A DNA stretch of 64,000 nt from Marinicella marina (GTDB taxonomy: Bacteria; Pseudomonadota; Gammaproteobacteria; Xanthomonadales; Marinicellaceae). The stretch covers positions 62,001 through 126,000 of the forward strand of contig NZ_JASJNC010000006.1 of the NCBI RefSeq assembly GCF_030065545.1, given 5' to 3'. Made by a program: the position numbers and the translations under genes. The notes under the pieces were generated by a model. That model saw nothing but the letters and a program-made list of their open reading frames with translations, was not told the origin of the DNA and ran no database searches. Below, piece by piece: positions 48,177 to 56,248 of the stretch; positions within the stretch are counted from its first letter, which is position 1, and each line of letters begins with the position of its first letter.

Positions 48177-49313
48177 TTATTCCTCAAGTGTTAGTTTGAT
48201 GTTTGTTGAGTCTTGATCACCTACAACCAAATCACTGTTGATGTCATCTGCGCTCGGTGTGGCATTACCAGATAAGCTGAGTTTGGCGGAGAATTCAACT
48301 TGTTCGAAGTCACTCAGTTTGCGTGCTGGATTCAAGTTTTGGCGATCGCTCAGGCGCACCGATAGTGGCCAATTGAATGGTTGGGTGATGGGGGTGGCTG
48401 CTATGGGCATGGGCATGCCATTGAGTTCTTTGGCATAAACAAATATTCTAGCAGTTGGCGGTAAATCAATTTGTTTTACTGCTTCATCGGCATCAATAAC
48501 CACCAGATAATTAAGTGATTGGGCACTGATCAGTTCATCCAAAGGCTGTTTATCTAATGCAGCACGTGCTTGGTTGATCTGAGTGGTGATGGTTTGGCGG
48601 ATGTTAGGGCTCTCAACCTGTTCTAACAGCTCTGACCAAATGGCTTCCGCTTGGGCGTACTCAAGTTTTTCATAAAGCACAATGCCCTGCAACCACATGG
48701 CTTTTTGGTGCGAGGGGTTGATGCTGATGGCTTGTTCCAAGAAAGGTTCGGGTTCACCCAAAAAACTACCGGTGTTGTTTTTGAAGGCAATGGCTTCAGC
48801 CAATTCGGTCAATATGTGGGCGTTGTTGGGTTCTATTTCATTGGCTTTGCGGTAGGCTCCCACCGCATTTTCGTAACGTTGTAGTTGCATCATGGCAATG
48901 CCGTAAAGCATTTGACCCTCTAAATCATTGGGATTTTCTGCTAATTTGCTCTCGAGCTGAGCGATGGCTGTGGCCAAATCGGGCGGCTCTTGTTGGTTGT
49001 TTTGTAAATCAGCAACAGAAATTCGTTCATCCAGAGGAATGGTTTGGAACCAGATGTAATCGATGGCAAAAGTTGCCGGTGCAATCATCAAAGCCATCCA
49101 CAGAGTGGTGGATAAGCCTTTTTGGCTGGCTTTGCTTTGTTGTTCCAGTGATTTCAGTGCGTTGGCATATTTCACCTGTTCCTCAGACTCGGCGGAATTA
49201 AGCTGTTGTAGCAACCATTTCTTTTCTGCTTTGGTATCGGTTTTTTTGTACCACCAGTAAAACAGCAACAAGCTGAACAGGGTGATGCCCAAATAAATTA
49301 AAAATTCAGTCAT
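48177..49313 (-). CDS. ccmI: Cytochrome c biogenesis protein CcmI
   Basis: Apocytochrome c chaperone that feeds the CcmF-CcmH heme lyase. The 378-residue product has two N-terminal membrane segments (about residues 3-22 and 73-93) and a periplasmic TPR region (MLYGIAMMQLQRYENAVGAYRKANEIEPNN, and later units), then a C-terminal beta domain. ATG 49313 is preceded by AGGAG; an upstream extension adds 14 residues. It overlaps ccmH by eight bases. Confidence 0.92.
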   Translation of the reverse strand: MTEFLIYLGITLFSLLLFYWWYKKTDTKAEKKWLLQQLNSAESEEQVKYANALKSLEQQSKASQKGLSTTLWMALMIAPATFAIDYIWFQTIPLDERISVADLQNNQQEPPDLATAIAQLESKLAENPNDLEGQMLYGIAMMQLQRYENAVGAYRKANEIEPNNAHILTELAEAIAFKNNTGSFLGEPEPFLEQAISINPSHQKAMWLQGIVLYEKLEYAQAEAIWSELLEQVESPNIRQTITTQINQARAALDKQPLDELISAQSLNYLVVIDADEAVKQIDLPPTARIFVYAKELNGMPMPIAATPITQPFNWPLSVRLSDRQNLNPARKLSDFEQVEFSAKLSLSGNATPSADDINSDLVVGDQDSTNIKLTLEE

Positions 49314-49692
49314 GTTGTTTTCTCCTGATGTTAAGGAACAACACCAATGAGCCAATCAGAAAAACCACCAAGGGTGAAAACCACAAGAAGGCTGTGCCCA
49401 GATTCATGGGTGGATTGTAGGTCACGAAATCACCGTATCGTTCAATCATGTATTGTTTGATGGTTTCGGCATCTTGACCTGCCATCACAAACTCTGCCAC
49501 CTGGTCTTTTAAATCTTTGGCCAGACCAGCTTCTGAGTCAGCCAGATTTTGGTTTTGACAAACCAAACAACGCAAGTCCTTGGCCAATTGTTGGTACAGT
49601 GCTTCTTGTTCAGGTGTTTCAAAGTCATACACCTCGATGGCCCATACAGGAGTAGCAATGAGCATGAGCAGTAGGCTGATTTTTTTGATCAT
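49306..49692 (-). CDS. ccmH: Cytochrome c maturation protein CcmH
   Basis: Thioredoxin-linked reductant of the apocytochrome CxxCH. The 128-residue product has a signal peptide ending near VWAIE, the redox motif LRCLVCQNQ (Cys42, Cys45), and one C-terminal membrane segment (about 98-120). This is the short form of CcmH, with CcmI as a separate protein. It overlaps ccmG by four bases and ccmI by eight. Confidence 0.95.
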   Translation of the reverse strand: MIKKISLLLMLIATPVWAIEVYDFETPEQEALYQQLAKDLRCLVCQNQNLADSEAGLAKDLKDQVAEFVMAGQDAETIKQYMIERYGDFVTYNPPMNLGTAFLWFSPLVVFLIGSLVLFLNIRRKQHD

Positions 49693-50219
49693 AAAGACAC
49701 CTCTTCAATCAAGGGCAACAATTCATCACGGATGATTTGTGAAGTTAAAACCCCAGCAATTTTATAGCGAATGATGCCTTGGGCATCGATTAAAAATGTT
49801 TCCGGCGCACCATACACACCCAAGTTAATGGCTGTGTCACCCTCGTAATCAACCAAAACTTCATGGTATGGGTCGCCCCATTTTTGTAACCAAGCTTTGG
49901 CATCCTGTTCCTCATCTTTCCAGTTTAAGCCAACCACTTTAATTTTTCCGGTATTGGCCAGTGCAGCAACCAAAGGATGTTCCACCTGGCAACTGGGACA
50001 CCAACTGCCAAAAACATTCAGTAACCAAGGTTCACCGATGAAATCAGCTTGGGTGAGGGTTTCTTTTGAATATAAAGTCTGGTGCTCAAATTCAGGCACC
50101 GGTTTACCAATCAAAGGCGAAGGCAGTACTTCTGAGTGGTTGCCCATGTTGATGTAAAGCAAAGCAATCAGACTGAAAAATACAGCCAATGGAATCAGTG
50201 CAATCAATGCTTTCTTCAT
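49689..50219 (-). CDS. ccmG: Thiol:disulfide interchange protein CcmG (DsbE)
   Basis: Membrane-anchored thioredoxin-fold reductant. The 176-residue product has an N-terminal membrane anchor (about residues 5-24), then the active site GSWCPSCQVEHP (Cys74, Cys77), and the cis-Pro region GVYGAPETFLID. It overlaps ccmF and ccmH by four bases at each end. Confidence 0.95.
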   Translation of the reverse strand: MKKALIALIPLAVFFSLIALLYINMGNHSEVLPSPLIGKPVPEFEHQTLYSKETLTQADFIGEPWLLNVFGSWCPSCQVEHPLVAALANTGKIKVVGLNWKDEEQDAKAWLQKWGDPYHEVLVDYEGDTAINLGVYGAPETFLIDAQGIIRYKIAGVLTSQIIRDELLPLIEEVSL

Positions 50220-52159
50220 GATATTTCTAGCCTCTCTTGCATCACTTGGTTGACTTGTTGATGTTCTTGTCTTTTGCTGCGTTTAGAGAACAAAGCAATC
50301 ACCGCTCCAGCCATCATCATCAGGGCACCGAACCACATCCAACGAATCATGGGTTTGATGTAAATCCGCACGGCCCAGCCGCCGTCATCGGTGATTTGTT
50401 CGCCCATCGAAACGTAAATGTCGCGCATCACCATGGGGTAGATATCGGCTTCGGTCATGGGCTGTTGTTGTTTCGGGTAAAAGCGTTTTTGCGGGTTCAA
50501 TTCAACAATCTCTTGACCGTTTTGACTGACCAGAATTGAGCCTTGTTGTGCTTGGTAATTCTCTATTTTGACTTGTTTGACGCCATTGAAAGTGAAGTCA
50601 TAGCCGGCCACTTGGGTGGTTTGGCCAGGCATCAATAAAACGTCTTTCTCAATGTCTTTGTGCTCGGTCATAGACATCGCGAAAAGAAACAATCCAACGC
50701 CCAAATGAGCCACGGTCATACCAACAAAGCCGGCATTGAGTTTGCCTGGGAATTTGACCACTTGGGCAATCGAGGTGGAAACAATCCATAAACCACCAAA
50801 CACACCGGCCGTGGCGCGAACATTCATACCGCCAACCAGCCAGTAGGTAACCACTGTTAATGCCGCTGCAATGAAGAAGTGGGGCATCAGCTGTCTCACT
50901 GCCGCACTGAATTGATCTTTGTGCCATTTCATTTGTGCACCCAACGGCAACAACACGGCCATGGGTATCATCAGTAAGAAGAACATCAAACCAAAATACG
51001 GTTCACCGACTGAAATTTTCTTACCGAAGGCTTCGAAAATCATCGGGAACAGGGTGCCCAGCAAAATGGTAAAAGTCGACGTGATGAAGATCACTGAATT
51101 GGCCAGCAACATGGTTTCTCTGGATTCCAGATTAATGGCATCTTTAGAGCGCAACTGATTCACGCGCAGGGCATACAAAGTCAGCGCACCACCGGCATAA
51201 ATGCCCAATAACACCAGGATAAAGATACCACGGAAAGGGTCAGCGGCAAAGGAGTGCACGGAAGTGATGCTGCCGGAACGAACCAAGAAGGTGCCTAATA
51301 CACATAAACTGAAGGCGATGATGGCCAACAGCACAGTCCACCCTCGAAATGCATTCTTTCGTTCACTGACGGCTTGGACATGAATCAAAGCAGTACCAGC
51401 CAGCCAAGGCAGGAAAGATGCGTTTTCTACTGGGTCCCAGAACCACCATCCGCCCCAGCCCAGCTCATAATAGGCCCACCAACTGCCCAGTACGATACCA
51501 ATGGTCAGAAAGGCCCAAGCGATGTTGGTCCAGCGTCTTGACCAGCGTATCCATTTTTCATCAATTTGGCCACCAATCAAGGCCGAAACAGCCAACGCAA
51601 AAGCAACCGATAAACCCACATAACCAAAATACAACAAGGGCGGATGAATGATCATGCCAAAGTCTTGTAACAAAGGGTTTAAGTCACGCCCATCCAGTGG
51701 CGCTGGGTTGGTGATTTCAAAGGGGTTTGATGCAAACAACACAAATGCGATGAAACCAGTGGCGATGATGCCGAGCACCGATAACACCCTAGAAACTTGG
51801 CTCAAGGTCAATGAACGCGAGTATTTAGCCACAGCCGCAATCCACAGTGCTTGTACTGTAACCCACATCAAGACTGAACCTTCGTGTGCGCCCCATGTGG
51901 CAGTGATGCGATAGCGCAGCGGCAATTCTAGACTGGAGTGTTGCCACACGTAGGTGACTGAAAAGTCTTGCATCACAAACAAGCTGACTAATATCAAGAA
52001 ACAAGCCAGGGTGATAGCGAACAACAAATACGACAACGGTCGGGCGGTGCGCATCATGCTGTCATTGTTTTTGAAATACCCTGCCATCGGCACCAGCATC
52101 AGAACGGTGGCGACCACAAAAGAGAGAATCAATAAGAACTGTCCAATAGATGCCAACAT
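50216..52159 (-). CDS. ccmF: Heme lyase CcmF
   Basis: Multi-pass membrane protein that attaches heme to apocytochrome c. The 647-residue product has the Trp-rich WWD segment GWGGWWFWDPVENASFLPWL (near residue 233), many membrane segments, and the heme-handling histidines in MIIHPPLLYFGY. It ends with a periplasmic domain and a final membrane segment. Length matches the family. Two bases separate it from ccmE. Confidence 0.96.
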   Translation of the reverse strand: MLASIGQFLLILSFVVATVLMLVPMAGYFKNNDSMMRTARPLSYLLFAITLACFLILVSLFVMQDFSVTYVWQHSSLELPLRYRITATWGAHEGSVLMWVTVQALWIAAVAKYSRSLTLSQVSRVLSVLGIIATGFIAFVLFASNPFEITNPAPLDGRDLNPLLQDFGMIIHPPLLYFGYVGLSVAFALAVSALIGGQIDEKWIRWSRRWTNIAWAFLTIGIVLGSWWAYYELGWGGWWFWDPVENASFLPWLAGTALIHVQAVSERKNAFRGWTVLLAIIAFSLCVLGTFLVRSGSITSVHSFAADPFRGIFILVLLGIYAGGALTLYALRVNQLRSKDAINLESRETMLLANSVIFITSTFTILLGTLFPMIFEAFGKKISVGEPYFGLMFFLLMIPMAVLLPLGAQMKWHKDQFSAAVRQLMPHFFIAAALTVVTYWLVGGMNVRATAGVFGGLWIVSTSIAQVVKFPGKLNAGFVGMTVAHLGVGLFLFAMSMTEHKDIEKDVLLMPGQTTQVAGYDFTFNGVKQVKIENYQAQQGSILVSQNGQEIVELNPQKRFYPKQQQPMTEADIYPMVMRDIYVSMGEQITDDGGWAVRIYIKPMIRWMWFGALMMMAGAVIALFSKRSKRQEHQQVNQVMQERLEIS

Positions 52160-52161
52160 GA

Positions 52162-52632
52162 TTATTCAGACTCCTCTTGTTTGTAATTGCCGTAGTTTGA
52201 TTGTTGTTTCTTGGCAGCCTCTAGGGCATCTGCCACCTCAGGCGGCATGTAGTTTTCATCGTGTTTGGCCAGTACTTCTTCAGCCACAAATAAATCATCG
52301 TTGCGCATTTTGCCGATGGTCACCACACCTTGGCCTTCTCTGAACAAATCAGGCAATATGCCTTCAAATTCAACTTTCACTTCCTCAGCAAAATCGGTTA
52401 CCACAAATTGTACTTTCAAGCTATTTGGGATGCGGCTCATGCTGCCATCCTTGACCATGCCGCCGAGTCTGAAGTTGCGGTTTTCAGGGTAATCCTGTGC
52501 TGCCACTTCAGTTGGGCTTTTAAAGAACATGATGTTGTCTCTGAAAGCGGTCAAGAATATGGCCACTGCCACTGAGACGCCTAAAGCAACCATCAGCACC
52601 AATATCAATCTTTTCTTGCGGGTGGGGGTCAT
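52162..52632 (-). CDS. ccmE: Heme chaperone CcmE
   Basis: Periplasmic heme carrier with an N-terminal membrane anchor (about residues 8-28). The 156-residue product has the OB-fold region NRNFRLGGMVKDGS and the heme-binding VLAKHDENYMP, where His124 is the covalent ligand. Its ATG overlaps the ccmD stop (ATGA). Confidence 0.96.
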   Translation of the reverse strand: MTPTRKKRLILVLMVALGVSVAVAIFLTAFRDNIMFFKSPTEVAAQDYPENRNFRLGGMVKDGSMSRIPNSLKVQFVVTDFAEEVKVEFEGILPDLFREGQGVVTIGKMRNDDLFVAEEVLAKHDENYMPPEVADALEAAKKQQSNYGNYKQEESE

Positions 52633-52784
52633 TGTTTTCTCCGAATTTTAGCTTTTATTTGTTTGATCACTTGTTTTTGGCTACTTTTGGCGGTGCTTAA
52701 ATCTAGCACCAAAGCCACCACAAATACGCCTATGGATCCCCACACGAAAAAGTCGTACTTGCCCATATCAAATAATTCCATCAT
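52629..52784 (-). CDS. ccmD: Heme exporter protein CcmD (51 aa)
   Basis: A small protein easily missed by length filters. Translation of the minus strand gives 51 residues beginning MMELFDMGKYDFFVWGS, one membrane segment and a basic tail. This is the CcmD plan: the short periplasmic start with aromatic residues before the membrane helix. AGGAG lies seven bases before the first ATG. It overlaps ccmC by four bases and ccmE by four bases, so the operon is continuous and complete. CcmD releases holo-CcmE from the CcmABC complex. Confidence 0.9.
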   Translation of the reverse strand: MMELFDMGKYDFFVWGSIGVFVVALVLDLSTAKSSQKQVIKQIKAKIRRKQ

Positions 52785-53551
52785 GGTTTTGCTCCTGATT
52801 TTTTACTCACCGCTTGTGCCACCCATTGTTTCTTGGCTTCTGTTTTCAGCAGGTAGGTATGGGCGCGGGTCAGCATGGAATAGATGTAATAAAATTTTGT
52901 TGCCAATGCCATCACCAACAGTGGTCTGAGCATGTCCCACGAGTGGATGCCCTCGGAGCCACCGGTTAAAGTGATGGAGGATGTTTGGTGGATGCTGGTC
53001 CACCAATACACTGAATAGCGAATGATCGGTAGATTAACCAAACCTATGATGGCCACCAAAGCTGCCAAACGCGCTGCTTTGCGGGGATCTTCTTCATAGG
53101 CTGCATACATGCCAGCCACACCAATGTATAAAAACAACAGAATCAGTTGTGAGGTCATGCGCGCATCCCAGTCCCAGTAGGTACCCCACATGGGTTTGCC
53201 CCACAGCATGCCAGTGAGTAAGGTGACGGCTGTGAATAGGGCGCCGATTGGTACACTGGCCATCATCACCGCTTCAGCCACTTTCATGCGCCAGACAAAG
53301 GTAATGATGCCACAAATACCTATGATGGCATAAATGAACATGCTCATCCAGGCAGCGGGAACATGCACAAAAATGATGCGGTAAGAATCTCCTTGTTGGT
53401 AATCTTTCGGGGCAAAAAATAAACCTTCAATCAAGCCGTAAGCTGTCAAGCCCAAGGCCAACAACAACATCGGCATCAACCAATGCTGGGTGATGCGGTA
53501 AAAGCTCGGTGGAGAGCCCATTTCATGATAAAACTTAACAATGCGATTCAT
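52781..53551 (-). CDS. ccmC: Heme exporter protein CcmC
   Basis: Loads heme onto CcmE. The 256-residue product has six membrane segments, the Trp-rich WGTYWDWDARMTSQLILLFLYIG signature and the heme-axial histidines in IFVHVPAAWMSM and near IHQTSSI. Length fits. It lies 12 bases after ccmB. Confidence 0.96.
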   Translation of the reverse strand: MNRIVKFYHEMGSPPSFYRITQHWLMPMLLLALGLTAYGLIEGLFFAPKDYQQGDSYRIIFVHVPAAWMSMFIYAIIGICGIITFVWRMKVAEAVMMASVPIGALFTAVTLLTGMLWGKPMWGTYWDWDARMTSQLILLFLYIGVAGMYAAYEEDPRKAARLAALVAIIGLVNLPIIRYSVYWWTSIHQTSSITLTGGSEGIHSWDMLRPLLVMALATKFYYIYSMLTRAHTYLLKTEAKKQWVAQAVSKKSGAKP

Positions 53552-53563
53552 TTTATGTTTTCA

Positions 53564-54229
53564 CTATTCAAGGTTAATTTTAATGGCAGCCGCAGCTGCC
53601 AATGGCGCCAAAGTCAAACACAGCACCAATGACCCACTGAGTAACATCAGGTGGGTTGAAGCTGAATTGCTCAAAGCAGTTTCCAACACCGCACCTGCGC
53701 CAAAAATCAGTACGGGTGCCAACAATGGCATAATCAATACACTCAACAACATACCACCGCTTTTGATGTTCATTATCAGCGCCGAGCCAACCGTGCCTAA
53801 CAGGCTGAATATGGGGGTTGCAATGGTCAATGACAACAGCAAAACAGCATATGCATGTGTTGGTAAATGCAATAACATGCCAATTACTGGTGCAAATAAA
53901 ATGACCGGTATGCCTGTGGTGCACCAGTGCGCAGCAGCTTTACTGATCACAGCCAGCGGTAAATTCATTCCTGAGAGCGCATAAACAGCTAAACTGCCAT
54001 CTTCATAATCGTCCTTGAAGATGTTCTCTAAAGTAATTAGGGTGCTGAGCAGTGCCAATATCCAAACCACTGCTGGCGCGATTTTAGTCAAAGTTGCAGC
54101 ACCTGCGCCTAAGCCCAACGGGAACATAGTGACGATCAATAATTGAAAAACCAGTGGTTGGTAAACATTGGCTTTGCGTCGCCATGCCACCAAGACGTCT
54201 CTTTTGAACAAAGCCCAAAATGGCATCAT
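53564..54229 (-). CDS. ccmB: Heme exporter protein CcmB
   Basis: Membrane subunit of the CcmABCD transporter-like complex. The 221-residue product has six membrane segments and the family stretch FKDDYEDGSLAVYALS. It overlaps ccmA by four bases (ATGA). Confidence 0.95.
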   Translation of the reverse strand: MMPFWALFKRDVLVAWRRKANVYQPLVFQLLIVTMFPLGLGAGAATLTKIAPAVVWILALLSTLITLENIFKDDYEDGSLAVYALSGMNLPLAVISKAAAHWCTTGIPVILFAPVIGMLLHLPTHAYAVLLLSLTIATPIFSLLGTVGSALIMNIKSGGMLLSVLIMPLLAPVLIFGAGAVLETALSNSASTHLMLLSGSLVLCLTLAPLAAAAAIKINLE

Positions 54230-54864
54230 GATATTGCCTCTTCCGGTTCGCAGAGGGTGACATGGTGGTCAGCCAGTTGGTGAATCTTTTTTTGATCATG
54301 CGCGGTGAGTAATACTGCCCCATCATGGTCGATGTGGTATTTGATGGTCTGATACAGCCATTCACAACCGGCTTGATCTAAGTTAACAAAGGGTTCATCG
54401 AGCAGCCAATAGGTTTTTTTTAACAACAACAAACGTCCCAGTGCCAAGCGTTTTTTTTGTCCAGCCGACAAATCACTGGCAAAATGGTAATCGTAACCAG
54501 ACAAACCGACTTGGTCCAACACTTGCTCAATCTCTTGGTTTGTGGCTTGGATTTGATTGATGTGACAAACGAAACGCAAATTTTCCTCGCAGGTTAAGTT
54601 GCCTTTGTTGCCCAGTTTGTGACCTAAATAATGACTGTGATACAACCACTGTTCATCAACATCAGCATCATTGAATTGGATGCTGCCTTCAGCCAAAAGC
54701 CCCAGACCCGCTATGGCTTCCATCAAGGTGGTTTTGCCGGAGCCATTGGGTCCTGCTACTACGGCCAGTTCACCCGGTCGCAGATGCAAAGATATCGGTG
54801 CAAACAAAGGCTCGCCTGAACGCTGGCACTGAACATGCTTGACTTGTAAGTTGAGTGTGGTCAA
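54226..54864 (-). CDS. ccmA: Cytochrome c biogenesis ATP-binding protein CcmA
   Basis: ATPase subunit of CcmABCD, needed to release holo-CcmE. The 212-residue product has Walker A GPNGSGKTT (residues 38-46), the ABC signature LSAGQKKRLALGRLLL and Walker B YWLLDEPFVNLD. First gene of the operon; a sigma-70-like promoter lies upstream. Confidence 0.96.
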   Translation of the reverse strand: MTTLNLQVKHVQCQRSGEPLFAPISLHLRPGELAVVAGPNGSGKTTLMEAIAGLGLLAEGSIQFNDADVDEQWLYHSHYLGHKLGNKGNLTCEENLRFVCHINQIQATNQEIEQVLDQVGLSGYDYHFASDLSAGQKKRLALGRLLLLKKTYWLLDEPFVNLDQAGCEWLYQTIKYHIDHDGAVLLTAHDQKKIHQLADHHVTLCEPEEAIS

Positions 54865-54898
54865 AGGGTTAGGTTAGGACAGTTTGATTATGTCCTTA

Positions 54899-54927
54899 AT
54901 TTTATTAAAAATGGCGTTGAAAGTAAA
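54899..54927 (-). promoter_or_regulatory. Probable sigma-70 promoter of the ccm operon
   Basis: On the minus strand TTTACT (54922-54927, four of six), a 17-base spacer and TAAAAT (54899-54904, five of six), about 35 bases before the ccmA ATG. It would drive all nine ccm genes and the oxygenase gene behind them. Confidence 0.45.
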
Positions 54928-55067
54928 CAATAACAGGCATTTTGCTGGGTCTTTCAGTGCATTTCATTGACCTGAATCAAGTGGTGAGTTCAGTGCAGCC
55001 CGAGGCAGGTGTTGCAGTGATGGAATTCTTTGTATTAAACTCAAGCAAAGAATAAGGAGAACATAGC

Positions 55068-55457
55068 ATGTATCAAGGTTCTTGCCTTTGTGGCGCCATT
55101 AAATTCAGCATTGAAGGATCGTTAGGTCGGGCAGACGCATGTCACTGTGTTCAATGCCGGAAATGGACCGGTCACTTTTTGCCCAGTGTAGAGGTCAAGC
55201 GCTCAGCATTGGTGATGCAATCGAAGGCCACACTGAAGTGGTACCATTCGTCTGAGAAAGTCAGGCGTGGTTTCTGTGGTCAATGTGGTTCCTCATTATT
55301 TTTTGATCCAACTGATCAAGTCAAACATGACTGGTTGGGCGTGGCCATGGGTGCTTTTGATAGTGATACAAAAAAACAGTTAGAGTTACATATTTTTGTT
55401 GCTGAGAAGGGCAGTTATTATGAAATCAACGACGGAGTGCCACAGAATGAGCACTGA
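55068..55457 (+). CDS. GFA-family zinc-binding protein
   Basis: A 129-residue protein of the glutathione-dependent formaldehyde-activating (GFA/CENP-V) family. Zinc ligands are in [22 protein letters not shown] and [11 protein letters not shown], the standard pattern. The original enzyme is proposed to condense formaldehyde with glutathione, but most members have unknown substrates. AAGGAG precedes the ATG. Its 3' end overlaps cobB by 11 bases, so the two are cotranscribed. Confidence 0.92.
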   Translation: MYQGSCLCGAIKFSIEGSLGRADACHCVQCRKWTGHFLPSVEVKRSALVMQSKATLKWYHSSEKVRRGFCGQCGSSLFFDPTDQVKHDWLGVAMGAFDSDTKKQLELHIFVAEKGSYYEINDGVPQNEH

Positions 55458-56145
55458 ATTCAACAAGGTGGTGGTTTTAACCGGTGCTGGCACTTCGGCT
55501 GAGAGTGGCTTATCGACTTTTCGCGATAATGATGGCTTGTGGGAAAACCATCGGGTGGAAGATGTGGCCACACCTGAGGCTTTTGACCGCGACCCAGAAT
55601 TGGTGCAACGCTTTTATAACATGCGCAGGGCCTCGTTGAAAACAGTCAGTCCTAATCCAGCGCATATGGCTTTGGCGACAGCGGAAAATCATTTCAAGTC
55701 GTTTTTGCTGGTCACACAAAATGTGGATGACTTGCACGAAAGGGCTGGCAGTAAACAGCTGTTACACATGCATGGCGAACTGTTGAAAAAGCGCTGTGTT
55801 CAATGTCATCAGATACACCCAATTACCGGTGATTTGGATGCGGAGGATGTTTGTGAGTCATGTCAGTCAAAGGGTTCATTGCGACCTCATATCGTGTGGT
55901 TTGGCGAAATGCCGCTGTACATGGACACCATCATGAGCGCTTTGATGCAGTGTGATTTATTTGTTTCAATCGGAACTTCTGGTTCAGTCTATCCGGCAGC
56001 TGGCTTTGTTGAAGTGGCCAATCAGTCAGGTGCCCATACGGTCGAGCTTAATCTAGAGCCCAGTGATCAAAATAACCAATTCAAACAGTCCATTCATGGT
56101 CCAGCCAGTGAAATAGTGCCGGCATTCTTTGCGCCATTCATGTAA
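55447..56145 (+). CDS. cobB: NAD-dependent protein deacylase (CobB-type sirtuin)
   Basis: Removes acetyl and succinyl groups from lysines, using NAD. The 232-residue product has [37 protein letters not shown], catalytic His109 ([10 protein letters not shown]), a zinc site Cys117/120/136/139 and IVWFGEMP. The Tyr57 and Arg60 pair in RFYNMRR is that of SIRT5-like class III sirtuins, which accept succinyl-lysine. ATG 55447 is chosen because the conserved sirtuin begins there; an extension to 55396 overlaps the GFA gene. It closely matches E. coli CobB. Confidence 0.95.
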   Translation: MSTEFNKVVVLTGAGTSAESGLSTFRDNDGLWENHRVEDVATPEAFDRDPELVQRFYNMRRASLKTVSPNPAHMALATAENHFKSFLLVTQNVDDLHERAGSKQLLHMHGELLKKRCVQCHQIHPITGDLDAEDVCESCQSKGSLRPHIVWFGEMPLYMDTIMSALMQCDLFVSIGTSGSVYPAAGFVEVANQSGAHTVELNLEPSDQNNQFKQSIHGPASEIVPAFFAPFM

Positions 56146-56248
56146 TTAAAATAAATTAATGACGTTAATACCAATTGCCACACTGTTTCACAATATATTA
56201 AACCATTGAATGTTAAATTAGTGCTTTGAATTAAAACGTGTTGAAGTG

